A DNA stretch of 64,000 nucleotides from Dyadobacter chenwenxiniae (GCF_022869785.1 NZ_CP094997.1:1116001-1180000); one strand, 5' to 3'. Positions 45,096 to 54,963 are shown, counted from the first letter of the stretch. A program made the numbers and translations. Notes: generated from the sequence alone by a model not told the origin.

Positions 45096-46682
45096 CTACT
45101 TTTTTTCTTTTTCAAAATCACTTTCATTAACCCAGCCCGCTTTCATTTTTTCGCCTTTCATAAAACGCTCGTAAAAGTTTCTGGATGCAGGTTCTGCAAA
45201 AGGGTAGCTGTCGAAGATATCTCCTTTGCCAGACATGCGCGGATCCTGCTGGGCCTTTAATTCATGTTCCATTTGCTTGCGAAGTGCAGCTTTTGTTTTG
45301 GCATATTCGGGGTCGGTTGCTAGATTTTTCATTGCATCTATGTCGTTTTCAATATCGTAGAGCTCTTCCTTACCTTTTTTACCAAAAGACAAATCCCACT
45401 TTCCCACGTCCGTCCCCGCGCGTTTTGCATGCAAAATCTGCGTTTTTGTGGGGCCGCCATCGGTATCCAGGTATCCCGTTTCAGGATTGCCCGAGGGCCA
45501 GCGCTCGGGCTTGTAATTGATCGTGTAAATCAGGTTACCTTTTACAATGCCGCGCACCGGATAACCCGCGTCGTGCGGGCGACCAACGTCAGTCCGTTCC
45601 TTGCCGAGCAGCACATGATCGCGTGTTTTGTCAACTAGTCCCGCTTTATCAGATTTGAAAATGGGTATTAAGGACCTTCCCTGCGTTTCCACGCTCGTTT
45701 TTCCCGTCAGTCCGGCAACTTCCAGCAGGGTAGGAGCAAAGTCAATAAAGCTGACCAGATCCAGCACTTTCCGGCCCGCTGTTTTGATCCCGTTTTTCCA
45801 CATAATCGCCAACGGCAGGTGGTTATCGTATTCGTAAACATGCCCTTTGGTGCGCGGAAAAGGCATTCCATTGTCGGAAGTGACGATCACGATCGTGTTG
45901 TCGAGCTCGCCCGCATCTTCGAGGATTTTGAGCATTTGCTGTAAATGCTGATCGAAATACTCGATTTCGTACGCGTAATCCAGCATATCGTTGCGAACAG
46001 TATCATTGTCAGGCCAGTAGGCGGGCACGCGGTCAATGTCAGTGATTTTCTTTTTGCCTTTTGCAGCACCGCTGCCATATTCATAAGCGCGGTGCGGCTC
46101 GTGGCCTCCGTACCAGAAGCAAAACGGCTGACCAGCTTTACGGTCTTTCAAAAAAACTTCCAGGTTTGCGGCATAATTTACCGGCGAGATCGCTTTGGTT
46201 GGCGCGGCCATTTTTATCTCATTGTAATGCTTGCCCGTCAGCAGGCGGGTTGCACCATTCTTCTGGCCGGGATTCCCGGGTGCCCAGCCTTTTCCTGTAA
46301 AACCTGTCAGATAGCCCGAGTTACCCAGTTCTTCAACCCAGGTGCTGAATTTGGCAGGGAAAAAAGGCACATGGTTGGCAGCTTCTTCCAGCTGCCAGGG
46401 ATTCCGCCCGGTCAGGATGCAGGCCCGAGAAGGCGAACATTTGGCATTCGGCGTGAATGCATTTTCAAACAGAATACCATCCGCTGCAACACGATCAAAT
46501 CCGGGCGTACTGACCCATTTTCCGGAAAGTCCGTACGCGCTCATGTGACGGTATGAAGCGTCGTCGGCAATGCAAAAGAGGATATTAGGCCTCGTTTCAG
46601 CGGCCTTTGTCTCGTTTTTATTGATTTGAATTGCTGCAAAAACGGGCAGTGATAACAGTACGATCCACGTATATCTTCTCAC
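45096..46682 (-). CDS. Sulfatase (Cys-type, FGly-dependent)
   Basis: 528 residues. A signal peptide (WIVLLSLPVFAAIQI) indicates export. The active-site motif CSPSRACILTGR has Cys82, which is converted to formylglycine in active enzymes. Metal-site residues are in the opening RPNILFCIADDASYRH and in IVIVTSDNGMPFPR. It removes sulfate esters or N-sulfate groups, and several heparan-N-sulfatase-like proteins share this layout. No formylglycine-generating enzyme is in the window. It is divergent from the SusC of 46833 and presumably shares its regulation. Confidence 0.92.
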   Translation of the reverse strand: MRRYTWIVLLSLPVFAAIQINKNETKAAETRPNILFCIADDASYRHMSAYGLSGKWVSTPGFDRVAADGILFENAFTPNAKCSPSRACILTGRNPWQLEEAANHVPFFPAKFSTWVEELGNSGYLTGFTGKGWAPGNPGQKNGATRLLTGKHYNEIKMAAPTKAISPVNYAANLEVFLKDRKAGQPFCFWYGGHEPHRAYEYGSGAAKGKKKITDIDRVPAYWPDNDTVRNDMLDYAYEIEYFDQHLQQMLKILEDAGELDNTIVIVTSDNGMPFPRTKGHVYEYDNHLPLAIMWKNGIKTAGRKVLDLVSFIDFAPTLLEVAGLTGKTSVETQGRSLIPIFKSDKAGLVDKTRDHVLLGKERTDVGRPHDAGYPVRGIVKGNLIYTINYKPERWPSGNPETGYLDTDGGPTKTQILHAKRAGTDVGKWDLSFGKKGKEELYDIENDIDAMKNLATDPEYAKTKAALRKQMEHELKAQQDPRMSGKGDIFDSYPFAEPASRNFYERFMKGEKMKAGWVNESDFEKEKK

Positions 46683-46832
46683 AAAAGATTTATTTTTTTG
46701 AAAATTCTTGCCCCAATATTAAACAAAAAACCGCTGCTACTGTTTACTTTGTCTATCAATTTAATAGAGTTAACTGCCATTAACCACCAGTGAGCAGCTA
46801 GCCCGAATGTTTTTTTATACTAACACAAACAA

Positions 46833-49800
46833 ATGGTTACAAAATTACCATCACCCTGGATCGGCAAATCCTTTTGGGCACTATTGCTGGTGGCAATAAT
46901 GTCGTCCCTTGGCGCTACGGCGCAAACGTTCACCATTAAAGGGAAAGTCACTTCTCCGACAGACCAGTCCGGCGTACCCGGGATCAATGTGATTTTGAAA
47001 AACACAACCAGTGGGACTACGACCAATGCCGACGGCGGCTACGAAATACAGGCTTCCGAAAGCGGCGTGCTGGTATTTTCGGGGATCGGTTACCGGTCGA
47101 GCGAAATTTCCGTTAATGATCGCTCTTCTATCGATGTGACGCTGGAAGTGGATACGAAACAGCTCAATGAAATTGTGGTTGTGGGCTACGGAACGCAGAA
47201 AAAAAGTGATGTGACCGGAGCCGTTGGTTCTGTCAAAATGGACCGGGAAATTACGAGCAGGCCCATTGTGGAACTCGGTCAGGCCTTGTACGGAAAAATT
47301 CCCGGTGTGCAGGTTTTGTCGAGCAACGGACGGCCGGGAACTTCTTCTACGATCCAGATCAGGGGGATCAACTCGGTCTCGGCCAGCAGCTCGCCGCTGG
47401 TCGTGATCGACGGAATGCCCATTCCAAACTACGATCTGAACCTGCTCAGTGCGGGGGATATCGAGTCGATGGAAGTCTTGAAGGATGCTTCTTCGGCGGC
47501 AATTTACGGTTCTCGCGGTGCAAATGGGGTGATTTTGATTACAACCAAAAGCGGGAAGGAGGGCAAAACCAAATTCAATGTCAACTATTCGTACGGAGTC
47601 CAGAAAGTGATCGACCGCATTGCGGTGATGAACTCGCGAGAATATGCGCAGGCTTCCATCGACGCGGCCCAAAACGGCTGGATCGAAAGTGGCGGCGACC
47701 CGGCTGCACCCAACACGATCGAAGCCCGCAAGCAATATAAGTACACTTGGCCAGCAGCATTCGATAACCCTGAAAACTTGCAGGATACCGATTGGCAGGA
47801 CGTCGTTTTCAGGACTTCGCCGATGCAAAAAATCGAGCTGAATGCGAGTGGCGGTAACGCGAAAACAAACTTTATCGTTTCGGCGGGTTACGTAAAGCAA
47901 AAAGGCATTGTGATCACTTCCGAATACAAAAAATACACGTTCAACATCAAAGCCAGCTCACAGATCAAAAAGTGGCTGCAAGTGGGCGGAATGCTCAATG
48001 TGGCTTACGACCACGAGAATGAGCCTTTCAACCGGACAGTAGAATGGGCCGTGCAGTACCCGACGATTTATCCGGTTTACGGAAACAATGGCTATCTCGG
48101 CGCACCTGCGAATACACCTGGTTTTGAGAAGTATGACGCGATTTTGTTCCGTCCGAAAAATGGCCACCCGCTTTATCAGATCACTGACGACATTCAGCAC
48201 AGGCAGTTTAACAACCTCGGCAATGTCTTTGCACAAATCGATTTTCTGCCCGGCCTGCGTTTCAGATCGTCGCTTAATTTCTTTTATAACCGCATTGACA
48301 ACAACAACTATCAGGCGGTGGACCACAACCTCGGACCAACTTATTACACCGAGGGAATTATGACGGTAAATCAGTCGCGCACAGTAAACTACACGTCGCA
48401 GAACCTGCTTACCTACGACAAAACCTTCAAGGAACATTCATTCTCCGCGCTTGCCGGGATGGAGTATAACAACAATGAATATTACTACACCAACCAGGAG
48501 CGGCGAGGCTACGACAATGACCTGATCAAGGCACTGAGCGCCGGGAAAACGGTTTTTCAGGCGGAAGATGATAAGAACAGGAGCATCCTGATCTCCTATT
48601 TTTCCCGCCTTAATTACACATTCAAAGGAAGGTATCTGCTCTCCGCCAGCATTCGCCGCGATGGTTCCTCACGTTTTGGCCCGAACAATAAATGGGGCGT
48701 GTTCCCTTCCGTTTCCGGTGGCTGGATCGTCTCGGATGAAAGCTTCTTGAGCTCTGTGAAACCATTGAACAACCTGAAACTGCGCGCAAGCTATGGTTTC
48801 ACCGGGAACGACCGTTTTGCAGATTATAAGTGGATCGGCGCGATGTCGCAGGGACGGGTCGCATTTGGCAGTAACCTGGGCACGACCTACTACCCCGGCA
48901 GCATTACCAACCCGGACTTGGAATGGGAACGCACGCAGCAATTCAACGCGGGAGTTGATCTTGGTTTGTTCGGTAACCGCATTGTGCTGGAAGCCGATTA
49001 CTACATTTCCAGATCCGACGGGCTGCTGCTGGACGTGCCGGTGCCTATTGTTTCCGGTTTCAACAGTGTTTTCAAAAACATTGGCAAACTCCAGAACAAG
49101 GGACTTGAACTCAATTTGACTACACATAACCTTAAAGGCGCGCTTGGCTGGACGTCGCAGCTGAACTTCTCGCGCAACCGCAACAAAGTGCTTGCATTGG
49201 GCAAAGACAATGCGCCGATGATCTACCAGCCGGGTTTTGGTATGGAATCGATCAACCAGGTTGGCCAGCCGATTTTCAGCTTTTATGGTTACCGGTATGA
49301 TGGCGTTTACATGAACCAGGGCCAGATCGACGCAGATCCGTCGCATTACGCTTCTGCCAAGCCGGGCGATGGGCGGTATGTGGACATCAATGGCGATGGT
49401 GTACTGAATGCGAAAGACCGCACGATCATCGGCAATTACGCGCCGGATTTCATCTGGGGTTTTACCAACAACCTGACTTACAAAGGATTTGATCTCAGCG
49501 TGCTGATCCAGGGTGTGCAGGGTAGCGACGTGTATGACAACAATATCCACCGCTCAATGCTATACCACGAAGGCCGGAATTACTATAAGGAAATGACCAA
49601 CCGCTGGCGGTCGGAGCAGGAGCCGGGCGATGGTTACCACTACAAACTGACTGTGGATCTAGACGGTTATGAGAAAACGGCTTCGAGTTACTGGATCGTG
49701 GATGGGTCGTATTTCCGGGTGAAAAGTCTGACGGCAGGATACACATTTCCATCTGGGATTTTATCCAAACTGAACCTGGAATCGTTGCGGATTTATGTCA

Positions 49801-49952
49801 ACGGACAAAATCTTTTCACGCACAAAAACGCCCCGATTTTTGATCCTGAAAACTTCAACGGCAGCGCGACCAGTGCCACCGCACGCGGAGTGACGCATTC
49901 TCCATATCCTTCGGCAAAGGTTTACACATTCGGCGTGAACATTGGCTTTTAA
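46833..49952 (+). CDS. SusC/RagA family TonB-linked outer membrane protein
   Basis: 1039 residues, the expected length. After the signal (LLVAIMSSLGATAQ) comes the CarboxypepD-reg domain (IKGKVTSPTDQSGVPGINVILKN). The TonB-box-like NEIVVVGYGTQKKSDVTGAV is followed by the plug (VEVLKDASSAAIYGSRGANGVILITT is the usual end region of that domain) and a barrel ending YTFGVNIGF. It has no STN domain, so it is probably not linked to a sigma factor. It heads an operon with SusD (49971) and a sulfatase (51473), and imports the ligand freed or captured at the surface. Confidence 0.95.
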   Translation: MVTKLPSPWIGKSFWALLLVAIMSSLGATAQTFTIKGKVTSPTDQSGVPGINVILKNTTSGTTTNADGGYEIQASESGVLVFSGIGYRSSEISVNDRSSIDVTLEVDTKQLNEIVVVGYGTQKKSDVTGAVGSVKMDREITSRPIVELGQALYGKIPGVQVLSSNGRPGTSSTIQIRGINSVSASSSPLVVIDGMPIPNYDLNLLSAGDIESMEVLKDASSAAIYGSRGANGVILITTKSGKEGKTKFNVNYSYGVQKVIDRIAVMNSREYAQASIDAAQNGWIESGGDPAAPNTIEARKQYKYTWPAAFDNPENLQDTDWQDVVFRTSPMQKIELNASGGNAKTNFIVSAGYVKQKGIVITSEYKKYTFNIKASSQIKKWLQVGGMLNVAYDHENEPFNRTVEWAVQYPTIYPVYGNNGYLGAPANTPGFEKYDAILFRPKNGHPLYQITDDIQHRQFNNLGNVFAQIDFLPGLRFRSSLNFFYNRIDNNNYQAVDHNLGPTYYTEGIMTVNQSRTVNYTSQNLLTYDKTFKEHSFSALAGMEYNNNEYYYTNQERRGYDNDLIKALSAGKTVFQAEDDKNRSILISYFSRLNYTFKGRYLLSASIRRDGSSRFGPNNKWGVFPSVSGGWIVSDESFLSSVKPLNNLKLRASYGFTGNDRFADYKWIGAMSQGRVAFGSNLGTTYYPGSITNPDLEWERTQQFNAGVDLGLFGNRIVLEADYYISRSDGLLLDVPVPIVSGFNSVFKNIGKLQNKGLELNLTTHNLKGALGWTSQLNFSRNRNKVLALGKDNAPMIYQPGFGMESINQVGQPIFSFYGYRYDGVYMNQGQIDADPSHYASAKPGDGRYVDINGDGVLNAKDRTIIGNYAPDFIWGFTNNLTYKGFDLSVLIQGVQGSDVYDNNIHRSMLYHEGRNYYKEMTNRWRSEQEPGDGYHYKLTVDLDGYEKTASSYWIVDGSYFRVKSLTAGYTFPSGILSKLNLESLRIYVNGQNLFTHKNAPIFDPENFNGSATSATARGVTHSPYPSAKVYTFGVNIGF

Positions 49953-49970
49953 TCCAAATCAAAAAGAGAA

Positions 49971-51428
49971 ATGAAGCTTTTTAAACAACATATATTTTAC
50001 ATTCTTGCCGCATGCTCAACCATTTCGTGCAGCGAAAGCGAGCTTGACCAATATCCGGAAACGCGGCTTTCGGAAGGGAGTTTTTACACCACAGAGGCGC
50101 AGATCGTGCAGGCTGTAAATGATGTATACCGGCAGCTGAACCGCACTTATGCAGCCAGCGGACTGGTGGATCTGTACGGTGAGCTTTATTCGGACAATAC
50201 ATATATCGAGTTTTCCGGCGGCGCGACGACTTTTGAAGATGATATCAAAGCATTCAGGATCCAGCCCAACAATGGTTTGATCCAAACTGCGTGGAACAAC
50301 AGCTATAACTCGATCTACATCTGCAACAATGCGATCAGTCAGCTCGAAAAAACGACCGTGCAGTTTGGTAATCCTGCATTGAAAGACCGCCTGAAAGCGG
50401 AGGCGATATTCATCCGGTCGCTGATCTTTTTTAATATGGTGCGGGTTTGGGGAGACATTCCAATGCCTTTAAAGGTGGTGAGTGCCGACGAAAGTTATAC
50501 GTATCTGCGGGAGAAAAAGGAGACGATTTACCAGCAGATCATCTCCGACCTGAAAGCCAGCAAAGCGGCATTGCCCGAGAAATACACCGGCGCCGACGTG
50601 GGCAGGGTTACCAAATATGCAGCAACTGCCATTCTGGCCAAAGTATACCTGACAATTGGCGATAAAACCAGTGCGGCGAAAGAGCTGAAAGAGATCATCG
50701 ACAGCAATGCATATTCGCTCGATGCCAATCAGGATGGAAAGGTGAACAGCGCCGACTATGCATTCAACTTTGCGCCGGGTACCAAAAATTCGAAGGAATC
50801 AATCCTGGAATTGCAGTTTCTGGCCGGGCAAAATGCCGTAAACAGCAATTACCAGCAAACCTATACGCCTTACCACTGGGCTTTTCACCTGCCGGGAAGC
50901 GCCGAAACTTTCCGCGGCAGCGGGCTGAATAGTCCCACACCGGATCTGACGAATGAATTTGAGGCTGCCGATACCGTGCGCAAGAACGTTTCCGTGTATC
51001 CCGGTTATGTGAACCTCGAAACCGGTGCGTTTGTCAAGTATCCGTTTACTCAAAAATATTACGATCCAAACTGGCGCTACCCGGGCCAGAATGTCGAGAT
51101 CGTTCGGTATGCGGATGTTCTGCTTTCGTACTCGGAAGCCACCGGCGATGCTTCTTACCTCAACCAGGTGCGTGACCGGGCGGGGCTCCCAGGTTATGGG
51201 AAAACGGGTTATCCCAACAAATATTCCACGCTAGCGCTTGCCATTGAACATGAGAGAAGGACAGAATTATGCTTTGAGTTTCATCGGTTCTTTGATCTCG
51301 TGCGCACGGGCCGTGCGGTGGCAGTTTTGAAGTCGAAAGGTTTCAACATTACCGAAAGCAAGCTGCTGTTCCCAATCCCGCAAAGTGCCATTGATGTAAA
51401 TCCGGGGCTGACGCAGAACAACTATTAA
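49971..51428 (+). CDS. SusD/RagB family nutrient-binding outer membrane lipoprotein
   Basis: 485 residues. The lipobox is ACSTISCSES. The SusD core is visible in EAQIVQAVNDVYRQLNR, LKAEAIFIRSLIFFNMVRVWGDIP and GRVTKYAATAILAKVYLTIGD. The C-terminus has RYADVLLSYSEATGDASYLNQVRDRAG, then LAIEHERRTELCFEFHRFFDLVRTG. It lies 18 bases after the SusC stop and binds the imported ligand. The operon context with a sulfatase suggests a sulfated compound, by inference. Confidence 0.94.
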   Translation: MKLFKQHIFYILAACSTISCSESELDQYPETRLSEGSFYTTEAQIVQAVNDVYRQLNRTYAASGLVDLYGELYSDNTYIEFSGGATTFEDDIKAFRIQPNNGLIQTAWNNSYNSIYICNNAISQLEKTTVQFGNPALKDRLKAEAIFIRSLIFFNMVRVWGDIPMPLKVVSADESYTYLREKKETIYQQIISDLKASKAALPEKYTGADVGRVTKYAATAILAKVYLTIGDKTSAAKELKEIIDSNAYSLDANQDGKVNSADYAFNFAPGTKNSKESILELQFLAGQNAVNSNYQQTYTPYHWAFHLPGSAETFRGSGLNSPTPDLTNEFEAADTVRKNVSVYPGYVNLETGAFVKYPFTQKYYDPNWRYPGQNVEIVRYADVLLSYSEATGDASYLNQVRDRAGLPGYGKTGYPNKYSTLALAIEHERRTELCFEFHRFFDLVRTGRAVAVLKSKGFNITESKLLFPIPQSAIDVNPGLTQNNY

Positions 51429-51472
51429 CCGCGAAGTTTCGTCCGTTTTCAAGTTTTAAATTAAAGATCACA

Positions 51473-52927
51473 TTGAAAAAACAAATTGCTAGAATCCTGT
51501 TACTGATTTCCGTAATTGCCGGCAGCTGCATCGAAAAAGCTGCCGCACAGGCGCCAAACATCATTTTCATTATCGGCGATGATATCAGCTGGGACGATAT
51601 CGGGGCTTATGGAAATAACAAAATCAAAACACCGAACCTTGACAAGCTGGCGAAAGACGGGCTGCGGTTTACCAATATGTACCTCACAGCCAGCTCGTGC
51701 AGTCCGAGCCGGAGCAGCATTCTCACGGGTCGTTACCCGCATAATACCGGTGCGGCCGAGCTGCATTCGCCTTTGCCGGCACATTTGAAATATTTCCCGG
51801 AGTTGCTCAAACAACAGGGCTACTTTTCTGCATTAGTTGGCAAATGGCACGAAGGCCCAAATACGCGCCGGGCTTACGATACGCTGCTGGTAGACCGGAA
51901 AGCCAATGGTGAAGGAGGGGAATTGCAATGGAACAACCTGCTGAAAGCCAGGCCGAAAGACAAACCATTCTTTTTCTGGCTTGCGCCATTTGACGCCCAT
52001 CGGCCGTGGTCGGCAAAAACGGACGGGCCTCAGCATAATCCTGAAACTGACATTGCTGTGCCGCCGACGCTGGTTGACACGAAGGAAACGCGGCAGGATC
52101 TGGCTTTTTATTACAATGAAATTTCGCAGCTGGATCAGTACGTCGGCGAGTTGCGGCAAGAGCTGGAAAGGCAGGGAATTGCAGATAATACGCTCATTAT
52201 CTTCACTGCCGACAACGGGAGACCGTTTCCGGGCAGCAAAACGCGGCTGTACGATGCGGGTGTGAAAACGCCATTTATCGTGAGCTGGCCGGCCGGGATC
52301 AAAGCCGGACAGGTTTGTGAAAGTCTGATCAGCAGCATTGACATTGCACCTACATTGCTGGAAGTGGCGGGCGTAAAACCTGCGGAGACGGTCCAGGGCA
52401 CGAGCTTTGCGACATTGTTTAAATCACCGGAAAAAGCGTTTCGCAAATACGTTTTTGCCGAACATAACTGGCACGATTACGCGGCTTACGAACGCTCAGT
52501 GCGGAGTAAGGACTTTTTATATATCATGAATAAAAGACCTGAATGGGACAATGGCGGCCCGATCGACGCCAATCAAAGTCCTTCCGCAAAAGCATTAAAA
52601 GCGGCGAAAGCGAGCGGTGGGCTGACCGTTTTGCAGAACGACGCGCTGCTCAAACCCCGGCCAGCAGAAGAATTTTTTGATAACCAAAAAGATCCGCTGC
52701 AAACCAAAAATGAGGTGGGTAACAAAGCTTACGCTGCCCAGGTAAACGAGTTACGGCGCATGCTCAAACAATGGCAGGACGAAACCGGCGACACGGAACC
52801 TGCGAACCTCACGCCCGACTGGTACGACCGCGAAACCGGCGAGCCGACTGCCAGCAAAGACAAACGCGGAGAAATGCCGGGAGCCGCCAGAAAAGCGGAT
52901 CACATTCATCTGAAAGGTCCATTTTAA
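51473..52927 (+). CDS. Sulfatase (Cys-type), TTG start
   Basis: 484 residues. Starting at the TTG of 51473 gives a proper signal peptide (MKKQIARILLLISVIAGS), whereas later ATGs would remove it, so TTG is the better start. Active-site motif CSPSRSSILTGR with Cys76; metal-site segments NIIFIIGDDISWDDIGAYG and LIIFTADNGRPFPGSKTR. It is the third gene of the SusC-SusD-sulfatase operon, 44 bases after SusD, and desulfates the imported or surface-bound substrate. The C-terminal 60 residues carry no further recognised domain. Confidence 0.92.
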   Translation: MKKQIARILLLISVIAGSCIEKAAAQAPNIIFIIGDDISWDDIGAYGNNKIKTPNLDKLAKDGLRFTNMYLTASSCSPSRSSILTGRYPHNTGAAELHSPLPAHLKYFPELLKQQGYFSALVGKWHEGPNTRRAYDTLLVDRKANGEGGELQWNNLLKARPKDKPFFFWLAPFDAHRPWSAKTDGPQHNPETDIAVPPTLVDTKETRQDLAFYYNEISQLDQYVGELRQELERQGIADNTLIIFTADNGRPFPGSKTRLYDAGVKTPFIVSWPAGIKAGQVCESLISSIDIAPTLLEVAGVKPAETVQGTSFATLFKSPEKAFRKYVFAEHNWHDYAAYERSVRSKDFLYIMNKRPEWDNGGPIDANQSPSAKALKAAKASGGLTVLQNDALLKPRPAEEFFDNQKDPLQTKNEVGNKAYAAQVNELRRMLKQWQDETGDTEPANLTPDWYDRETGEPTASKDKRGEMPGAARKADHIHLKGPF

Positions 52928-53051
52928 AGAAGACTTCTTTTTAAAAACCGGTATTTCTATTTGTCCTGACACTGGCTTTTTGTTTATGTTGACGTCGATT
53001 AATGGTCGTATCCCTTCTTCGTCTTCATTGCTAAGATGATGTATTAAAAAC

Positions 53052-53206
53052 AGCCGGAGAGCGGCTCCCTGTTTATAGAAAGGCGGGAAAAAATCTATTG
53101 CAAAGGCCCCGGCGGGGCCTCCTGATTGATTGCAATTCCCAGGAGGCCTTGCTGGGGCCCGACATTTATGATCATTGATTTTCTATAAACAGCCAGCTCC
53201 TCCGGA
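53052..53206. repeat. Nested inverted-repeat element, 20-bp RNA stem inside a 13-bp inverted repeat
   Basis: CTGTTTATAGAAA at 53069-53081 is mirrored at 53180-53192. Inside, 53105-53124 pairs with 53140-53159 over 20 bases (17 Watson-Crick, 3 G-U when transcribed) around a 15-base loop. Flanking mini-stems are AGCCG/CGGCT (53052-53056 and 53062-53066) and AGCTCC/GGAGCT (near 53194-53208). It occupies most of the 296-base gap between the sulfatase operon and a broken XRE gene. It may be a small mobile element, a REP-like repeat, or a structured RNA. Confidence 0.55.
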
Positions 53207-53223
53207 GCTTAAAGTTGACTTGT

Positions 53224-53640
53224 TCAGCTGCCGCCAATCAACCGCTCCAACCGCCCCATAATCTCATCTTTCTCCCTCAACATCCGCTCGTACAAAGCAA
53301 TCTTCTCCTCATGAAGCTGGATGAGTTTGTCTATTGGATGGAAGACAGGATTATTGTTTACAACAGCGGCATTGTTGTTGAATGTGCTTGAAATAACAGT
53401 GATGGCTTGATCCTCATCAAAATTCCGAATCGCCTCAGCCGGTATTTTTAAAATAGCTGCGACTTGTTCCAAAATATCGGAATCGATTTTCTCTTTTTGC
53501 TCTAATAATGAGACTTTTTGCTGGTTTCAATCTTCGCCTAGTTCGAATGCCAGCGCGTCTTGCTTGATCGCCAGCATTTCCCGAAATCGTCTTACGTTAC
53601 GGCCTTCGTGGATCTTCGGATTGGAGGTAGTATGTGCCAT
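53224..53640 (-). pseudogene. XRE family helix-turn-helix regulator with a premature TGA
   Basis: The full frame would encode 138 residues from the ATG at 53640: NVRRFREMLAIKQDALAFELGED, then a stop, then NQQKVSLLEQKEKIDSDILEQVA. The family has Trp at the interrupted position (GEDWNQQKVSLLE), so TGG has become TGA at 53527-53529, inside the DNA-binding domain. The C-terminal part (IDKLIQLHEEKIALYERMLREKDEI) is a coiled coil. As written, it yields a truncated, probably inactive protein. It is divergent from the encapsulin gene. Confidence 0.85.
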
Positions 53641-54042
53641 TTCGAAATGGTTTTGGTGAAAAAAAGCAAGTTATATAAATCTGTCGGGATGTGCTGAGAT
53701 AACTTACAGGCAGTTTTCTGCACGAATAGAAATAAAATCAATGGTACGCAAACAGAAGACATTGCCTATGATGTCTACTTGTTTTGTAGAGATATTGGGA
53801 GAATATTATTTTGAATTTTCTATGATTATAGTGGTTTAGGGGATCATTATGCATCTTTTCTGAGCATATGCAATAGAAAAATTGTTTTGTTGTGCTCATG
53901 GTGAACTGTATGAAATTGAGCGGTGGTAAAGTCCATGATTTGGCCAATTTCAGGCTTTAAATTGACGTATGTTCGTGGCACAAAAAACGCAGCCGCTCTG
54001 AAACGGCAGCAATTGCAATCAATTAATCAATTATAAAATAAG
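53641..54042. promoter_or_regulatory. 402-base intergenic region upstream of the encapsulin operon
   Basis: AT-rich with no gene. The best promoter-like pair for the encapsulin is TTTG at 53939-53942 and TATGTTCG at 53968-53975, the latter with one mismatch to the -7 consensus and an unusually long spacer of 25 bases. It would give a leader of about 60 bases. No clear operator or riboswitch is seen. Confidence 0.3.
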
Positions 54043-54963
54043 ATGGCAAAACAGAACACGCAACAAACCGCACTCGGCGATGTAGCCGCCCGGCAACTCG
54101 CCATTGCGACCCGCACGGTCCCGCAAATGGTGTCGATCACCCCGAGGTGGCTTACACATTTATTAAACTGGATACCCGTTGAGTCGGGCGTTTATCGTCT
54201 CAACAAAGTGAAGGAAGGCAGTGTGGCCGAGGTGGATTGTTCCGGACGTGACGAAAGAGAATTGCCGCATACATTTATCGACTATGTTGAAAATCCCCGA
54301 GAGTACAATCTGACGGCGGTTAATACGGTACTCGATGTGCATACGCGTGTTTCGGATTTATACAGCAAGCCGTATAACCAGATCAGCGAGCAGCTTCGGC
54401 TTACCATTGAGAGCATTAAAGAACGCCAGGAGAGCGAGCTCATCAACAATCAGGAATATGGATTACTTCACAGCATTGCCCCTTCGCAACGCATTTCCAC
54501 ACGTCTGGGCCCGCCAACGCCGGATGACCTGGACGACCTGATCACCAAAGTATGGAAAGAGCCCGGGTTTTTCCTGGCACATCCGCAAGCCATCGCCGCC
54601 TTTGGCAGAGAGTGCACGCGCAAAGGCGTACCACCTCCGACAGCATCGTTTTTCGGGTCCCAGTTTATCACATGGAGAGGCATTCCATTATTTCCGTCAG
54701 ACAAATTGCCCATTGAGAATGGAAAAAGTAAAATAATGCTGATCCGCACCGGCGAGAGCCGCCAGGGGGTTGTGGGACTTTATCAGCCTGGACTTCCCGG
54801 GGAGCAGTCGCCAGGGCTGTCGGTACGTTTTATGGGGATTAATGATAAGGCGATCGCGTCATATCTGGTTTCCTTGTATTGCTCGCTGGCAGTGCTGGTA
54901 GAAGATGCGATTGCAGTCCTGGAAGATGTCGAAATCGGAAACTATCATGAGTACAAATATTAA
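54043..54963 (+). CDS. Family 2A encapsulin nanocompartment shell protein
   Basis: 306 residues with the family 2 encapsulin (HK97-like) shell sequence: an N-arm QTALGDVAARQLAIATRTVPQM, then SITPRWLTHLLNWIPVESGVYRLN. The E-loop and P-domain region reads YSKPYNQISEQLRLTIESIKERQESELINN. The A-domain part has GIPLFPSDKLPI and LIRTGESRQGVVGLYQPGLPGEQSPGLSVRF. No cyclic-nucleotide-binding insert is present, and the next gene is a cysteine desulfurase, which together point to family 2A rather than 2B. Sixty or more copies would form an icosahedral shell around the desulfurase. The stop overlaps the desulfurase start by 17 bases. Confidence 0.93.
   Translation: MAKQNTQQTALGDVAARQLAIATRTVPQMVSITPRWLTHLLNWIPVESGVYRLNKVKEGSVAEVDCSGRDERELPHTFIDYVENPREYNLTAVNTVLDVHTRVSDLYSKPYNQISEQLRLTIESIKERQESELINNQEYGLLHSIAPSQRISTRLGPPTPDDLDDLITKVWKEPGFFLAHPQAIAAFGRECTRKGVPPPTASFFGSQFITWRGIPLFPSDKLPIENGKSKIMLIRTGESRQGVVGLYQPGLPGEQSPGLSVRFMGINDKAIASYLVSLYCSLAVLVEDAIAVLEDVEIGNYHEYKY

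Noticed and set aside
46881..47900. 339-codon open frame on the minus strand inside the SusC gene
   Set aside because: It is antisense to an intact SusC gene with full domain signatures; its translation is Arg/His-rich without any family feature.
53069..53192. The nested repeat as a confirmed transposable element
   Set aside because: No target-site duplication can be defined and no transposase or second full copy is visible in the window, so I leave it as an unassigned repeat.
53527..53529. TGA read as tryptophan or selenocysteine
   Set aside because: TGA ends normal genes elsewhere in the window and there is no selenocysteine stem-loop; a plain nonsense mutation is simpler.
54043..54963. 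The shell protein as a family 2B encapsulin
   Set aside because: Family 2B shells carry a cyclic-nucleotide-binding insert, which is absent here, and the neighbours are desulfurase and acetyltransferase.
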